64,000 nucleotides of DNA from Morinoia aosen (taxonomy: Eukaryota; Arthropoda; Malacostraca; Amphipoda; Talitridae). This document shows positions 33,068 to 42,689 of this stretch, one piece after another. The translations under genes were made by a program, and so were the position numbers. The stretch covers positions 66,788,392-66,852,391 of the forward strand of contig CM059559.1 in NCBI GenBank assembly GCA_030386875.1, read 5' to 3'. Positions within the stretch are counted from its first letter, which is position 1. Each line of letters begins with the position of its first letter. The notes beneath the pieces are model-generated. The model worked only from the letters and a program-made list of their open reading frames with translations, searched no databases and was not told the origin of the DNA.

Positions 33068-33563
33068 AGCGGAAAATGAGACTTATTGGCCGATCTCGCT
33101 GCCTGCTCCCCACGAGGGTGCTACAATTTTTATCTCCAGCCTTCCAAAGCAGTCACAGATTTCCTTCCTTCCTCCCCGTGAGGGATGAGAAAGACCCCTT
33201 GACTCTCTAGGAGGGGTCTTTTCCAACTAAGAACTTGATACTAACTTTCTATTTCGGCAGTAACGCTTTGAGGAAACCTAATAAAGCTATTCAAAACTTC
33301 ATATATGACATTTTGGACCTCATAGACATATACTAGGTTATTAGTTCCGATTTTATGTAACCCATTCGTTAACGTTATTTGCTCATTCTTGTATATTTTT
33401 AGCTCGCTTTAATTTCACCGATAAAATCGATATTATCTATTTTTTGTTCTTCTCTCACATAAGTCAAGAATGATTTGAAACCACATACAGGCTGGAGATA
33501 AAAATTGTAGCGCCCTCGTGGGGGGCAGGCAGCGAGGTCGGCCAATAAGTCTCATTTTCCGCT
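33068..33563. mobile_element. Fold-back MITE with 74-bp inverted arms
   Basis: 33068-33141 (AGCGGAAAATGAGACTTATT... to ...TATCTCCAGCC) and 33490-33563 are near-perfect inverted copies with about 350 bp between. There is no ORF. GGACT-like bases just outside both arms suggest the repeat may extend a little. No clear target duplication is visible. The internal segment contains a smaller palindrome (AAGACCCCT...AGGGGTCTT near 33190-33222). Confidence 0.75.
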
Positions 33564-33574
33564 GAGTCCAATTT

Positions 33575-35470
33575 CTAAGCTTCAAATAGCACGGGTCGGT
33601 CATCGACGACGAAATTATAATTTCTTCATCATCCGAGACGAGTTGATTGCGTGTCCTTTTTCATATCTGCCCGCTCGTTTTCCGAAGCTCGTCGTTGTTA
33701 CTGTTTAAAATCCAGTTTTCTTCTCGTGTAGTGAGAAGGCTTTATTTCCAGCCCCACTATAAAGGCAAACAGCCAAAAAGCAGCTGGCCGTAATAGTGAG
33801 GCTAAAATTTGGGCCGCACTGTGCCTTTATTATAAGAAGAAAATAGTATTATTCCATGCTCAAGAATAGAAAGTTGCAATTGTCTATGGTTCCTCAGATC
33901 CAGCCACGTAAACATGTTTGGATACGAATTACGCCATATTTATTAAGGGCCAGTATTTTATGAAATTCTACAATCTTTCTGGAACAATTATGTCACAAAA
34001 CGCTACTAGAATACATAGAGACAAGGTAAGCAGAAAAAATGAGTTACACTAAACGTAGCACAACGCACACATCAAGAAACAAGTAAACACTTAAGCTTGC
34101 ACAATGAATTTCAGAGCTTGCTCATATTATAGATGGGAATGAAATTTGTTTCCATAAACCTCTGCTTAGCTTAGATATTTTTCATTCTTCTATTTATAGT
34201 CAAGTGAAACAGAAACATGTGAAGCTCACTGGAGCTATTGATAATTCTCATTTGAAGCAATAAGCATGTGTAATCTGGCTAGTGAATTAGGTAGTTAGTC
34301 CTTATTAAAGGTTCAGTGCTAAATATTATCAGAGCATTAATCTTCATGACTCTAGGATTTAGTTTCTTCGACCAAAAATCATATATAAAAACACAAGTAC
34401 AGAAAATAGGATAATAATGGTAAAAATGCAAATGACCGTCGCCCTGCTTCATTGAACTGACGGCTTCGCTGCTGTTAATAGTCGACAGAAATAACTAATA
34501 TATAAATTATAAAGACTTAAAGAATGTGAAAGTGAGTTAATTTCTAATCTTATAACGGGCATTTCATGAAAATCAAGCTACAGTTTCAGAGCAACAACTC
34601 TTTCATCCTCTCAGTATTCTCATTAACAACAGACAGACAAGGGTACGTGTGATAAAATAGAGGTATCGTAATAAATTCCTATCATTTATGAGTAAGAAAG
34701 AGCTAAAAAGATTCTACGCATAGGTGAGATATGAACCTAATTATGGTTTCATAATCAACTGCACTTTGCAGGCTAAGGAACAGAGATTTGCGGTGTGACG
34801 TAAAACATTTTCCTTTTCCTTCCATTCTCTAGCAGTTTTGGTTTTTATATGCTCGGGGAGAGGCTTGTATTCACGAGACACTGATGGATGAACTTAAAAC
34901 CTAAGACACTTGATATTTCTTCGCCATAAATGTATATTAAGATTCATAATTTGCATAATCTAGCTCATTTGAAGGAATCTCATAAGTGAAATATACTAGC
35001 CGCATGAAATAACCTACACTATTCGAGAGAGCAAGTTGTTTTTCTAGGCTAATTGTTCGACAGGTGATTTCTAGCCTAATTGTTCTTCCGGTCCGTACAG
35101 TCCAATAGTTTTCCCCTCTTTTATCGTGAAATTTTTCGCTTTTTTTCAACGAAGGGAAGGGGATTATACACTTTTCATCAAGACAATATTTGATATGGGA
35201 ACGCATTTCCTCCTTCACATAAGTGATGAGGCACGGTTTTCCCCATTTACCACGGACGTCAAAAACGCCAGTAAGAATGGACCGCAACTCGCTCCATCCA
35301 TTTGGTGTTGTACTCCTAGACACTCAATGAGAATGTGTCTAATGTTCTTCGCGTTCGTGTATAATTTTCCCATGTACATTATCACATCAGGACTTGGCGC
35401 CCAATTCTAAGAGCACAGGTACTGGACGCCCGCTACGCCTTCTTCAGCTCGGTCGCGACACAACGCGTTA
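33575..35470. other. Mostly unassigned, one possible coding remnant
   Basis: I see no assignable gene. The minus-strand 128-codon frame 34937-35323 (G-W-S-E-L-R-S-I-L-T-G-V-F-D-V-R-G-K-W-G-K) has protein-like composition but no motif I can name. A copy of a dispersed ~100-bp repeat lies at 33741-33835. Confidence 0.4.
33741..33835 (+). repeat. Dispersed repeat, member 1 (inverted relative to 38.7 kb)
   Basis: CCAGCCCCACT, CAGCTGG, GTGAGGCTAAAATTTGGGCC and GCCTTTATT occur here in the same order as on the minus strand at 38715-38828 (CCAGCCCCACCACTC, CCAGCTG, GTGGGACTAAAATTTGGGCC, GGCCTTTATT). It could be a MITE or the ends of a larger element. Confidence 0.6.
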
Positions 35471-35620
35471 AGGGGTGTTTATACTAGGGGACATTTCGGC
35501 CGTGAGGCGCGACTCATGTAGACGAGGTCACCACAGTGCCTCATATTTGGGTGTGTGAGCACGAAGTTCCCTATTCGCTCTGATCGAATTCGTGAGGTGC
35601 GACGCGCGTGAGCCCAGTGC
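35471..35620 (+). mobile_element. Harbinger-like element, left-end fragment (copy 3)
   Basis: It starts AGGGGTGTTTATACTAGG after TTA and matches copies 1 and 2 for about 140-150 bp (GTGAGGCGCGACTC, CACGAAGTTCCCTATTCGC). It is then lost at the start of the TAGGGTAA-rich repeat. No right end is found in the window. Confidence 0.75.
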
Positions 35621-35626
35621 TTCCAC

Positions 35627-35878
35627 TCCTAGGGTAATTACCCTAGTTTAGGTAATTAGACCCCTCCTAGAGTACAGTCTAGGGTAAGGGGAAAAATGTA
35701 TAATCTAGGGTAAAATTGATATTTCAAATCTGGTTTGTGAAAATCATGAGAAAACATGAAGGTTGTCAATAACTACAGTTGAATAACCTCAATAAGAATT
35801 AAATGAGCAGGAGGTATTGATTCAAAGATGGATCGTATGTATATTTGATTCGTAAATATAGCACAAGTCAAACCGGCA
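35627..35878 (+). repeat. Direct repeat block A, left copy (TAGGGTAA-rich)
   Basis: It begins CCTAGGGTAATTACCCTAG, an 18-bp palindrome after the first C, and holds further TAGGGTAA words. It then runs collinear to ATAGCACAAGTCAA with the copy at 39691-39925. Confidence 0.8.
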
Positions 35879-35929
35879 GGCCGCAGCGGATACATTTCAA
35901 GAAACACTTTGCGAGAAGTACAGAAATTT

Positions 35930-36290
35930 CTTGAGAATTTCTTGAGTCCACCTCGCGCGACTTTAGACTTAAGTTTTCCAATCGTAAATTTTGGAAGAAT
36001 GCACCAATTGCCCTCAAATTACTCTCAAACAAAAGGGCAAAACATTTCCCATCTCCTTATTATAAACAACACCCTATCGGTTTTCTGAAAGTTACAACAA
36101 TTTCGCGATAAACCTTGCCCACTCGCGCGCAGTCAAAACACTTAAGTTTCCCACTCGTAACTTTTCGGAGAATGCACCAATTGCCTTCAAATTACTCTCA
36201 AACAAAAGAGCGAAACAGTTCCTATTAGCCCATTGTGAACAAAACCTAAACAGTTTTCTGGACAAAACCTAAACAGTTTTCATCTCCCGG
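35930..36290 (+). repeat. Inverted repeat block B, left arm, with ~173-bp sub-repeats
   Basis: Two sub-repeats share GAATGCACCAATTGCC (at about 35998 and 36171), CAAATTACTCTCAAACAAAAG and CTTAAGTTTxCCA. The block is the reverse complement, with divergence, of 39190-39665. Confidence 0.8.
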
Positions 36291-37015
36291 TGAAATGTTC
36301 GTATGTGAGATATTTGAAATACAGTGTACTTTCAGAATGACATAACCTCAAGAAGAATACATTAGCATGTACGAAAAACTTACCGCGGAAATCGCAGCGG
36401 GGGCAGATGCATCAACGCCTAAATGACCTGTTTCGCAGGAGAAAGAGTAAAAGAAAGACATGCCTTTCAAATCTGCAACACTTACATAATTCTTAGGATA
36501 AATAGTTGAACGCAAATATCAATAATTATAATATGAGGCTTGGTACAAAACTAACCGAAGTGGACGAATAAGGATTTCAATAGTTGAACATATAAATGAA
36601 AAAAAATAAACAAAGCAAGGTAACACAAAAACTCATTTTGAGATAATACCCATGATCATAAGACAAATCGTCAGGTACAAGGTTTAGCACATGATAAATG
36701 AGTTTCGAGGTAGTTTTAATTTCATTTCAGAAACAATGGATGCGTGACAGATTTCAGCTTTCGCAAATGAAACTGTAAAAGTTTTATTAGAAATAAACGA
36801 ATCTTTTTTATAGTTCATATTTAGAGTTAGAGTCTTAATCTATAGGCCTGCTGAGTAGCACTCACACTGTTAAGGAACCACAGACCTGCGCTGGGGAAAT
36901 ATTCTTGCTCCGTGCATGCGACGCTAGTTCTATTTCAAGGGTTTTCGGGTAAGGTGGTTTTTTTCATGGGCCACAGGAGACCTTAATCGGAAATTCAGCT
37001 GATCAACCATCAATT

Positions 37016-38188
37016 GTGACGAGAAATGTACTAAATAATGAGCGAACTTCACCAGCATCCTTCGTTCGGGAAATTTACATACAGATAAAAGGGCGCTGTA
37101 GAAAAGCTGGTGATGATTTCAAAGTTGTTAAAATGAAAAGTAAAGCAAAAGGAGTAGTCAACCAGTACATAGAGCGTTGGTCGAACAAGAAGAAAAAACA
37201 CAAAGCCATCATACGCCGAAATAGCGAAAGAAAAATTCAAGGCATTGCAAGATCGTCGAAAAGAGTACAATGATGAGCCCAGAGGAAAATGGGAGCATGT
37301 AACAGAATTCTTGACACTGAAAAAATTTCGACGTAGAAGCATTTCTACATCGCCACGCAAAAAAGAGCCTAACAAGAAAGTGAAATATGTTGAAGATATT
37401 GACCTGGAAAGCAGCCAAGAAAATATGGCTCGCGATAAGACATCCCAGTCAGAAGAAGAACACATGTCGAGCAAAAGCAAAACGTGGCTCCCACATTTCA
37501 ACCTCAAAATCGACCACTAAGAAGACATTCTGAAATTATCAAGTTGGCTATCCAGTGATGCGATTGAAGCATTCGCTATTCTCATTCGAGATAACTATCC
37601 GCAATACAGTTCCCTTCTCCTCTCACTGTATTTAAGCCAGAACCACTGATTAGTACCACCAACATGTTTGTGCAAGTCATTAACACAAGGTATAATGACT
37701 GTAAGTTAATAATGGACAAGGATGGTTACGCAAGTGCGCATGACAGCGGGAGCCATTGGGTCGTCACAAACGCAATGTGTCACAGAGCTGCTGAAGAAGG
37801 TGTGGCGTACGTCCAACACATTTGTTCGCTGAACGGTGACCCAAGTCCAGATATTATATATTATATCAAGGAGGTGTACAAAGGCACTAATGCCATTAAA
37901 AAACTTGTGTTTCAGTGCCTGAATGTTCAACACCAAATGGACGGTTCAAGTTGTGGTCTATTCGCTCTAGCACTCTCTACGTCTGTAGTGAAAGGAAAAG
38001 ACCTATGTTTTCTCGACTACGACGTGAACAAGATGAGGAAACATCTTATTTCGTGCTTCGAAGAAAATTCGTTGATGGATTTTCCACTCATGGCAACGTC
38101 TGAAAGCGTCAGCTTCGAAAAAGGAAAACTTCTCGGGCTCCATGGACCACGAATCCGCAAGGAAATAATCATCGAATGCGACAGCTAA
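37016..38188 (+). pseudogene. Decayed ULP1-like (C48) cysteine protease gene
   Basis: 37016-37273 and, after a frameshift near 37230, 37245-37520 encode a Lys-rich N-terminal region (W-E-H-V-T-E-F-L-T-L, then acidic K-Y-V-E-D-I-D-L-E-S-S). 37521-37610 reads W-L-S-S-D-A-I-E-A-F, typical of the start of a ULP1 domain. After another shift, 37664-38188 has G-S-H-W-V-V (catalytic His) and V-Q-H-Q-M-D-G-S-S-C-G-L-F-A-L-A (Gln and Cys). The Asp expected after H-W (in a V-Y-D-S context) appears replaced (Y-V-Q-H-I). Such domains cleave SUMO-like modifiers and occur in several DNA transposons. It lies between inverted B blocks, which suggests a transposon cargo or core gene, but no transposase is recognised. 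Confidence 0.65.
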
Positions 38189-39185
38189 ATGTTTTATTAT
38201 AGAATACATGCATTTTCATTATGAACACGTTCCCCGCGATTCCAAGGCTGTAAACGGTTGGTTTGGTCAGGTTGTAAGTAGCAGAATAGGGAAATCGATT
38301 TCCAACCTGAATATATTTTAATAGTTCCTGATGAACACGAAAAATACAACTGCATGACAACATTTCAATTTGTATGGTAACAATTATCTGTAAAAAAGTT
38401 GCAAAACGGATACAATGTCGTGCATTTATATCGGCACGTAAATTGGCAATTTACCTTTTGGTATACATGTGGCCCGCTACCCGGGGAACGTGTTTCAGAT
38501 CCAATTACCGTTTTTTGATTGAATACATCTAGGAAGCTTTACATCCAATGATATTTAAACTGTGCGATAAAGTAATGAATGTGGATCATGTACGTTATGT
38601 CATGTTATGCTATGAATATTGATACGTTATAAATGTTAATTATATTATCATGTATATATAATGAAATTCCAGGATTTCATTGGTTAGTTAATTTAATAGT
38701 TTAACTTGAGCCCAAATAAAGGCCTGTAAGTGTTGCCCAGCAAGTGGACAAGGCCCAAATTTTAGTCCCACTGCACGGATTATCTGAAAACAGCAGCTGG
38801 TCTGAGTGGTGGGGCTGGAATCGAAAGCAACAACTCAACGAACCCACAGAAGAGAAAGATCAACTGAACTTCATGGCAACCCTCGATGTCTTTCAGATAT
38901 TCTCTTATTGGGATTAGTTACTTCGTTGATGACTTTGAAAGTAAAGCGGAAGAGGCAAATGGGAGCTGCGCTTTTTCCCCCGGTAAGTGTGCGCAAAACA
39001 TTTATGTAATAACGAGTCTGTTGGAGAAGTGTATGAGCTGTAATTCTAATGTAGATTTAAGCCTCAAGGAAACACATGTTATCTGAGAATTAGGAGCTAA
39101 CGCAAGCGTTTCCCCCTTTTGTAAGGGAGTGCTCAAAAATGTTGGCCTACACGATTTCCCCTCAAGAGTGTTTCAATTTTTAGTT
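38189..39185. other. No recognisable gene
   Basis: Downstream of the ULP1-like remnant I see only short frames without motifs. The dispersed repeat member 2 lies at 38715-38828. Confidence 0.5.
38715..38828 (-). repeat. Dispersed repeat, member 2
   Basis: The reverse complement shares the ordered words listed for 33741-33835. Separation is about 4.9 kb, enclosing the whole A-B block structure's left half and the ULP1-like gene. Confidence 0.6.
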
Positions 39186-39189
39186 TTAG

Positions 39190-39665
39190 AGTACTTTTAA
39201 TTCGATAGGTGCATTATTTCGAAAGTTACAAGAATGTGAACGTAAAACCGAGACAATATGAGGCTCATCGAAAAAATAAACCGATGGGGTGTTGTTTATG
39301 ATAGTAAAGATAGAAAATGTTTTGCTATTTTGTTTGAAAACAATTTGAAGGCAATTGGTGGATTCTTTCAAAAGTTACGAGTGGAAAACTTAAGTGTTTT
39401 GACTGCGCTCGAGTGGGCAAGGTTTATCGAGAAATTTTTATAACTTTTAGACAACCGATAGGGTGTTGTTTATGATAACATAGAAAATGTTTTGCTCTTT
39501 TGTTTGAGAGTAATTTGAAGGCAATTGGTGCATTCTTCCAAAAGTTCCGAGTGGAAAACCTAAGTGTTTTGACTAAGCGCGAGTGGGCAAGGTTTATCGA
39601 GAAATTTTTGTAACTTTCAGAAAACCGATAGGGTGTTGTTTATGATAAGATAGAAAATGTTTTCT
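39190..39665 (-). repeat. Inverted repeat block B, right arm, with ~180-bp sub-repeats
   Basis: GGCAATTGGTG recurs at about 39350 and 39530 with GTTTTGCTxTTTTGTTTGA, GAGTGGAAAACxTAAGTGTTTTGAC, GAGTGGGCAAGGTTTATCGAGAAAT and CCGATAGGGTGTTGTTTATGAT. On the minus strand this matches 35930-36290. Confidence 0.8.
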
Positions 39666-39690
39666 ATGTCCACTCTATGAAAATGTCCAT

Positions 39691-39925
39691 TCCTAGGGTA
39701 ATTACCCTAGTTTAGGGTAATTAGACCCTTCCTAGGGCACAGTCTAGGGTAAGGGGAAAAATGTATAATCTAGGGTAAAATCGTTATTTCAAATCTGGTT
39801 TGTAAAAATCATGAAGGTTGTTAATAACTACAGTTGAATAACCTCAATAAAAATTAAATGAGCAGGAGGTATTGATTCAAAGATGGATCGTATGTATATT
39901 TGATTCGTAAATATAGCACAAGTCA
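39691..39925 (+). repeat. Direct repeat block A, right copy
   Basis: Same order and orientation as 35627-35878: the CTAGGGTAATTACCCTAG palindrome, GTTTAGGGTAATTAGACCC, AGTCTAGGGTAAGGGG, then GAATAACCTCAATAA and GATGGATCGTATGTATATTTG. The copies differ by a few percent and a small gap. Confidence 0.8.
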
Positions 39926-40126
39926 ACGTGTTCCACCGAACAAGTTGCGATTCTTTTCGCAATGTGCCGCATTCAGTTTCAACAAGTTTGTGTACGACGA
40001 TTGCTGGAGTAGTGGGATGCACTCACACTTTGTTGAGTCGTAGTTTTGCGGTCCAACTCAGATAAATGATAAGTGGCCAATGCTTTCAACAATAAGCTAA
40101 CCATCGCTTATTTGAAGCTCTTAGCT

Positions 40127-41331
40127 TGTAGTGAACGCCCTCAGCCGCACTTCATTCTAAATTTCACAAATCATTAAAACCATCATCTAAAAATTAAATA
40201 AAGTTAACGCAATCATTCTTAAAATTTTAGATTACTATTGTCATTCAAAATTACCCCTAAATCTATTAAAATTTGACCAAAGAAATACTTCGACAAGAAA
40301 GAACGGCGTTTTCACGTAGAACCATACCGCAAGTTTATTCGTTCCGGAAACGTTCGTCCGTTACACAGCGTATTTAAAGCCAGCTTTCCAGGCACAGTCG
40401 TCATTCACGTAAGAGATTCTCCTGAGTGTAGTGCTTGGGCCCCAGAGGGGGCATATGTTAGTAACAAGTGTTTAATGTTAAGTGTTTTATTGTGTCTAGA
40501 CTACATTATATTAACTTGTCTGTGTAGTGAGAGCTCATTTTTGAGATTAACTTAGGAACATTCACCATGTTTCCTCTGTGCCGGTGTTAGTTTGTAGTGG
40601 ATGCCTCAGCCGCACTTCAGTCTAAATTTCATAAATTATTAAAACCATCTTCTAAAAATTAAATATAGTTAACGTAATCATTCTTAAAATTTTAGATTAC
40701 TATTGTCATTCAACATTACCCTTAAATCTATTGAAATTTGACCAAATACTTCGACAAGAAAGAACGGCGTTTTTCACGTAGAACCATGCCGCAAGTTCAT
40801 TCGTTTCCGGGAAATTCCGGAAACGCTCGTCCGCTCACAGCGTATATAAGGCCGGCTTTCCAGGCAGAGGCGTCATTCTCAATCTCGTATAGAGTCTCCT
40901 GAGTAGTGCTTGGGCCCCAGAGCGGGCATATGTAAGTAACAAGTGTTTAATGTTAAGTGTTTTATTTTGTCTTAACTTGTCTGTGTAGAGAGCGCTCGTT
41001 ATTGTGTCTTAAGAACATTCACTGTGCTCGTCGTAGCCGTGAGACTAGCGAACTTGCCTCCGTCCAGGCAGACCCTGGTTCGAGTCCCGGCACTGGTGGC
41101 GATTTTCTCTGTTGGGTATAGGGGAAAAATTCCAAGCACAATACCCCACTCTACCCAGGTGTCTGAAATGGGTACCGGTCTTGACCGGGGGAAAGCGTAA
41201 TGGCGTCCTGGCGTTAGTTATAAGGCATTTGAAAATCCAATGTATAAGGTGATTTGTATCATGCTTGAAATTGGAAATGAAGCATCCGTAGATGCCTTCG
41301 TTATATCATTATTTATCTGTGCCAGTGTTAG
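40127..41331 (+). repeat. 466-bp tandem duplication with promoter-like core, second unit split by a SINE
   Basis: Unit 1 begins TGTAGTGAACGC at 40127 and unit 2 TGTAGTGGATGC at 40593. Both contain AGAAAGAACGGCGTTTT, a TATA-like core (GCGTATTTAAAGCC / GCGTATATAAGGCC), GCTTGGGCCCCAGAG and GTAACAAGTGTTTAATG. Unit 2 resumes after the SINE at CTGTGCCAGTGTTAG. A TG start and the core promoter suggest LTRs in tandem, but I find no coding region belonging to them. Confidence 0.7.
41028..41308 (+). mobile_element. tRNA-derived SINE, copy 2
   Basis: A tRNA-like head (GTAGCCGTGAGACTAGCG) with a good B box, GGTTCGAGTCC at 41077-41087, is followed by the family body (GTTGGGTATAGGGG, CAAGCACAATACCCCACTC, ACCCAGGTGTCTGAAATGGG). 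The tail GCATCCGTAGATGCCTTCG contains a small inverted repeat (GCATC...GATGC), also present in copy 1. It lies inside unit 2 of the tandem duplication. Confidence 0.8.
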
Positions 41332-42689
41332 TTAGGCACAAGCTTCAACCTCACTGCCCCATCTTTGTCATTGTTTTCGTATTTACTATTCTCCGATGAT
41401 TCCTGAGTGTGCTATCAGTATTAGTACGATGTTGGCATTAGCTCCTTAGATAATTTTTAGTGCTGAGCATAGTGTTTAAGGCACTTCGCTGTCCACAGAG
41501 ATCATTTTGGAGTGAGTTCAATATTTTTCCCTGAATTTAATTGAGCCTTTTTTAAATCACTGTAACTTTGTTTTAATCTTTTGTTTGTTTTGACTGTAGT
41601 GTCTTTTTTATATGAGTGATTCAAGTCACAACCGCCAACTTACAGCCTTTAGCTAGCTACTTTCAGAATACCTGGAAGCCAACCAGTATAATTAAATTTC
41701 ATTTGCCAATTACTTACCGATTGTGTAACTGCTTGTGTTATCAAGATAGAGTGTGACCAGTTGGTCTGGAACACCGATTCTGGTGTTAAGATCATTCAGG
41801 CTGCAACTCGGGCGCTAGAGCTGCGGACTGACCTTAGCACTAGACTTCTGCCATTGTTTTTCTTGTTAATGCAGCAGATGCAGGAGTCTTGCACATGTGT
41901 ATGAATAGACTCGTTACCGTACAAATTAATCCAAGTCACTTGCTCCCTCACAGGATCGACTGGACCACACATCCCACGCACTCACAAACAATTGTAACAT
42001 CTTGAGGGCAGCCCCTCTGCATTGATAGCTTAAGGAGCTTACCTCCTCCGAGTCTCTTTTCCAAGTTTCTCCTCCTCTTCAAACTTCACTAAACTGGAAG
42101 GCCTGCATCCCTGCAGCTAAGTCGCAAAAATCTCCAGTTGAGACTATTGGGTCGAGAGCCTCCTTTCTTACCGAGTTTTCCCAACCGGTAACTATTCCCA
42201 TACTCATCACTCAATTGCCGACCCACTTCATGTCGGAACCTCCCACACTTACACCATCCTCAACTTCACACTCCAGTACACGGTTCCACAAGCCTGAGCT
42301 GAACGTATCGTCTGAAGTTCTTCAACCGCCTTGGACTCTCCCCAAGAACGTCTCACGAACCAAGACTCGAGCCTCGCACTTCGGCGTTCAGCCTCCAACC
42401 AATAAAACCCCAAAGGCGAGCTAGTCTGTTCACTCATTACCCCGGGTGGTGGCTGTATCGTGGTTTTTGTTGTTTGATTAATAGACGCTTGAAATATTAC
42501 GTCCGAACACCGTCCTCAACTCCTTCTGAGATTGCAAATCATTAAATTCAATGTGCGTTAACACGCGCTGGTGACCCTGTCAAATTGCTTTGCTCATCAA
42601 GCCTCACATAATTAAATCAAGTTTCAAATTCAGTAGACAAATTAAGTTCCCCACTTGGGTGAACATCAGAAGTTAGGCACAAGCTTCAA
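41330..42689. other. Insert bounded by a 19-bp direct repeat
   Basis: AGTTAGGCACAAGCTTCAA occurs at 41330-41348 and 42671-42689. About 1.3 kb lies between them. It includes a Pro/Ser/Thr-rich 69-codon frame (42215-42424) without a motif, and an LTR-end-like stretch (AATAGACGCTTGAAAT, then TGGTGACCCTGTCAAATTG at about 42569, like a tRNA primer site). It may be a retroposed or LTR-derived fragment. I cannot name it. Confidence 0.45.

Noticed and set aside
41060..41095. tRNA gene
   Set aside because: Good B box, but the head is degenerate and continues into the SINE body shared with 7.2 kb.
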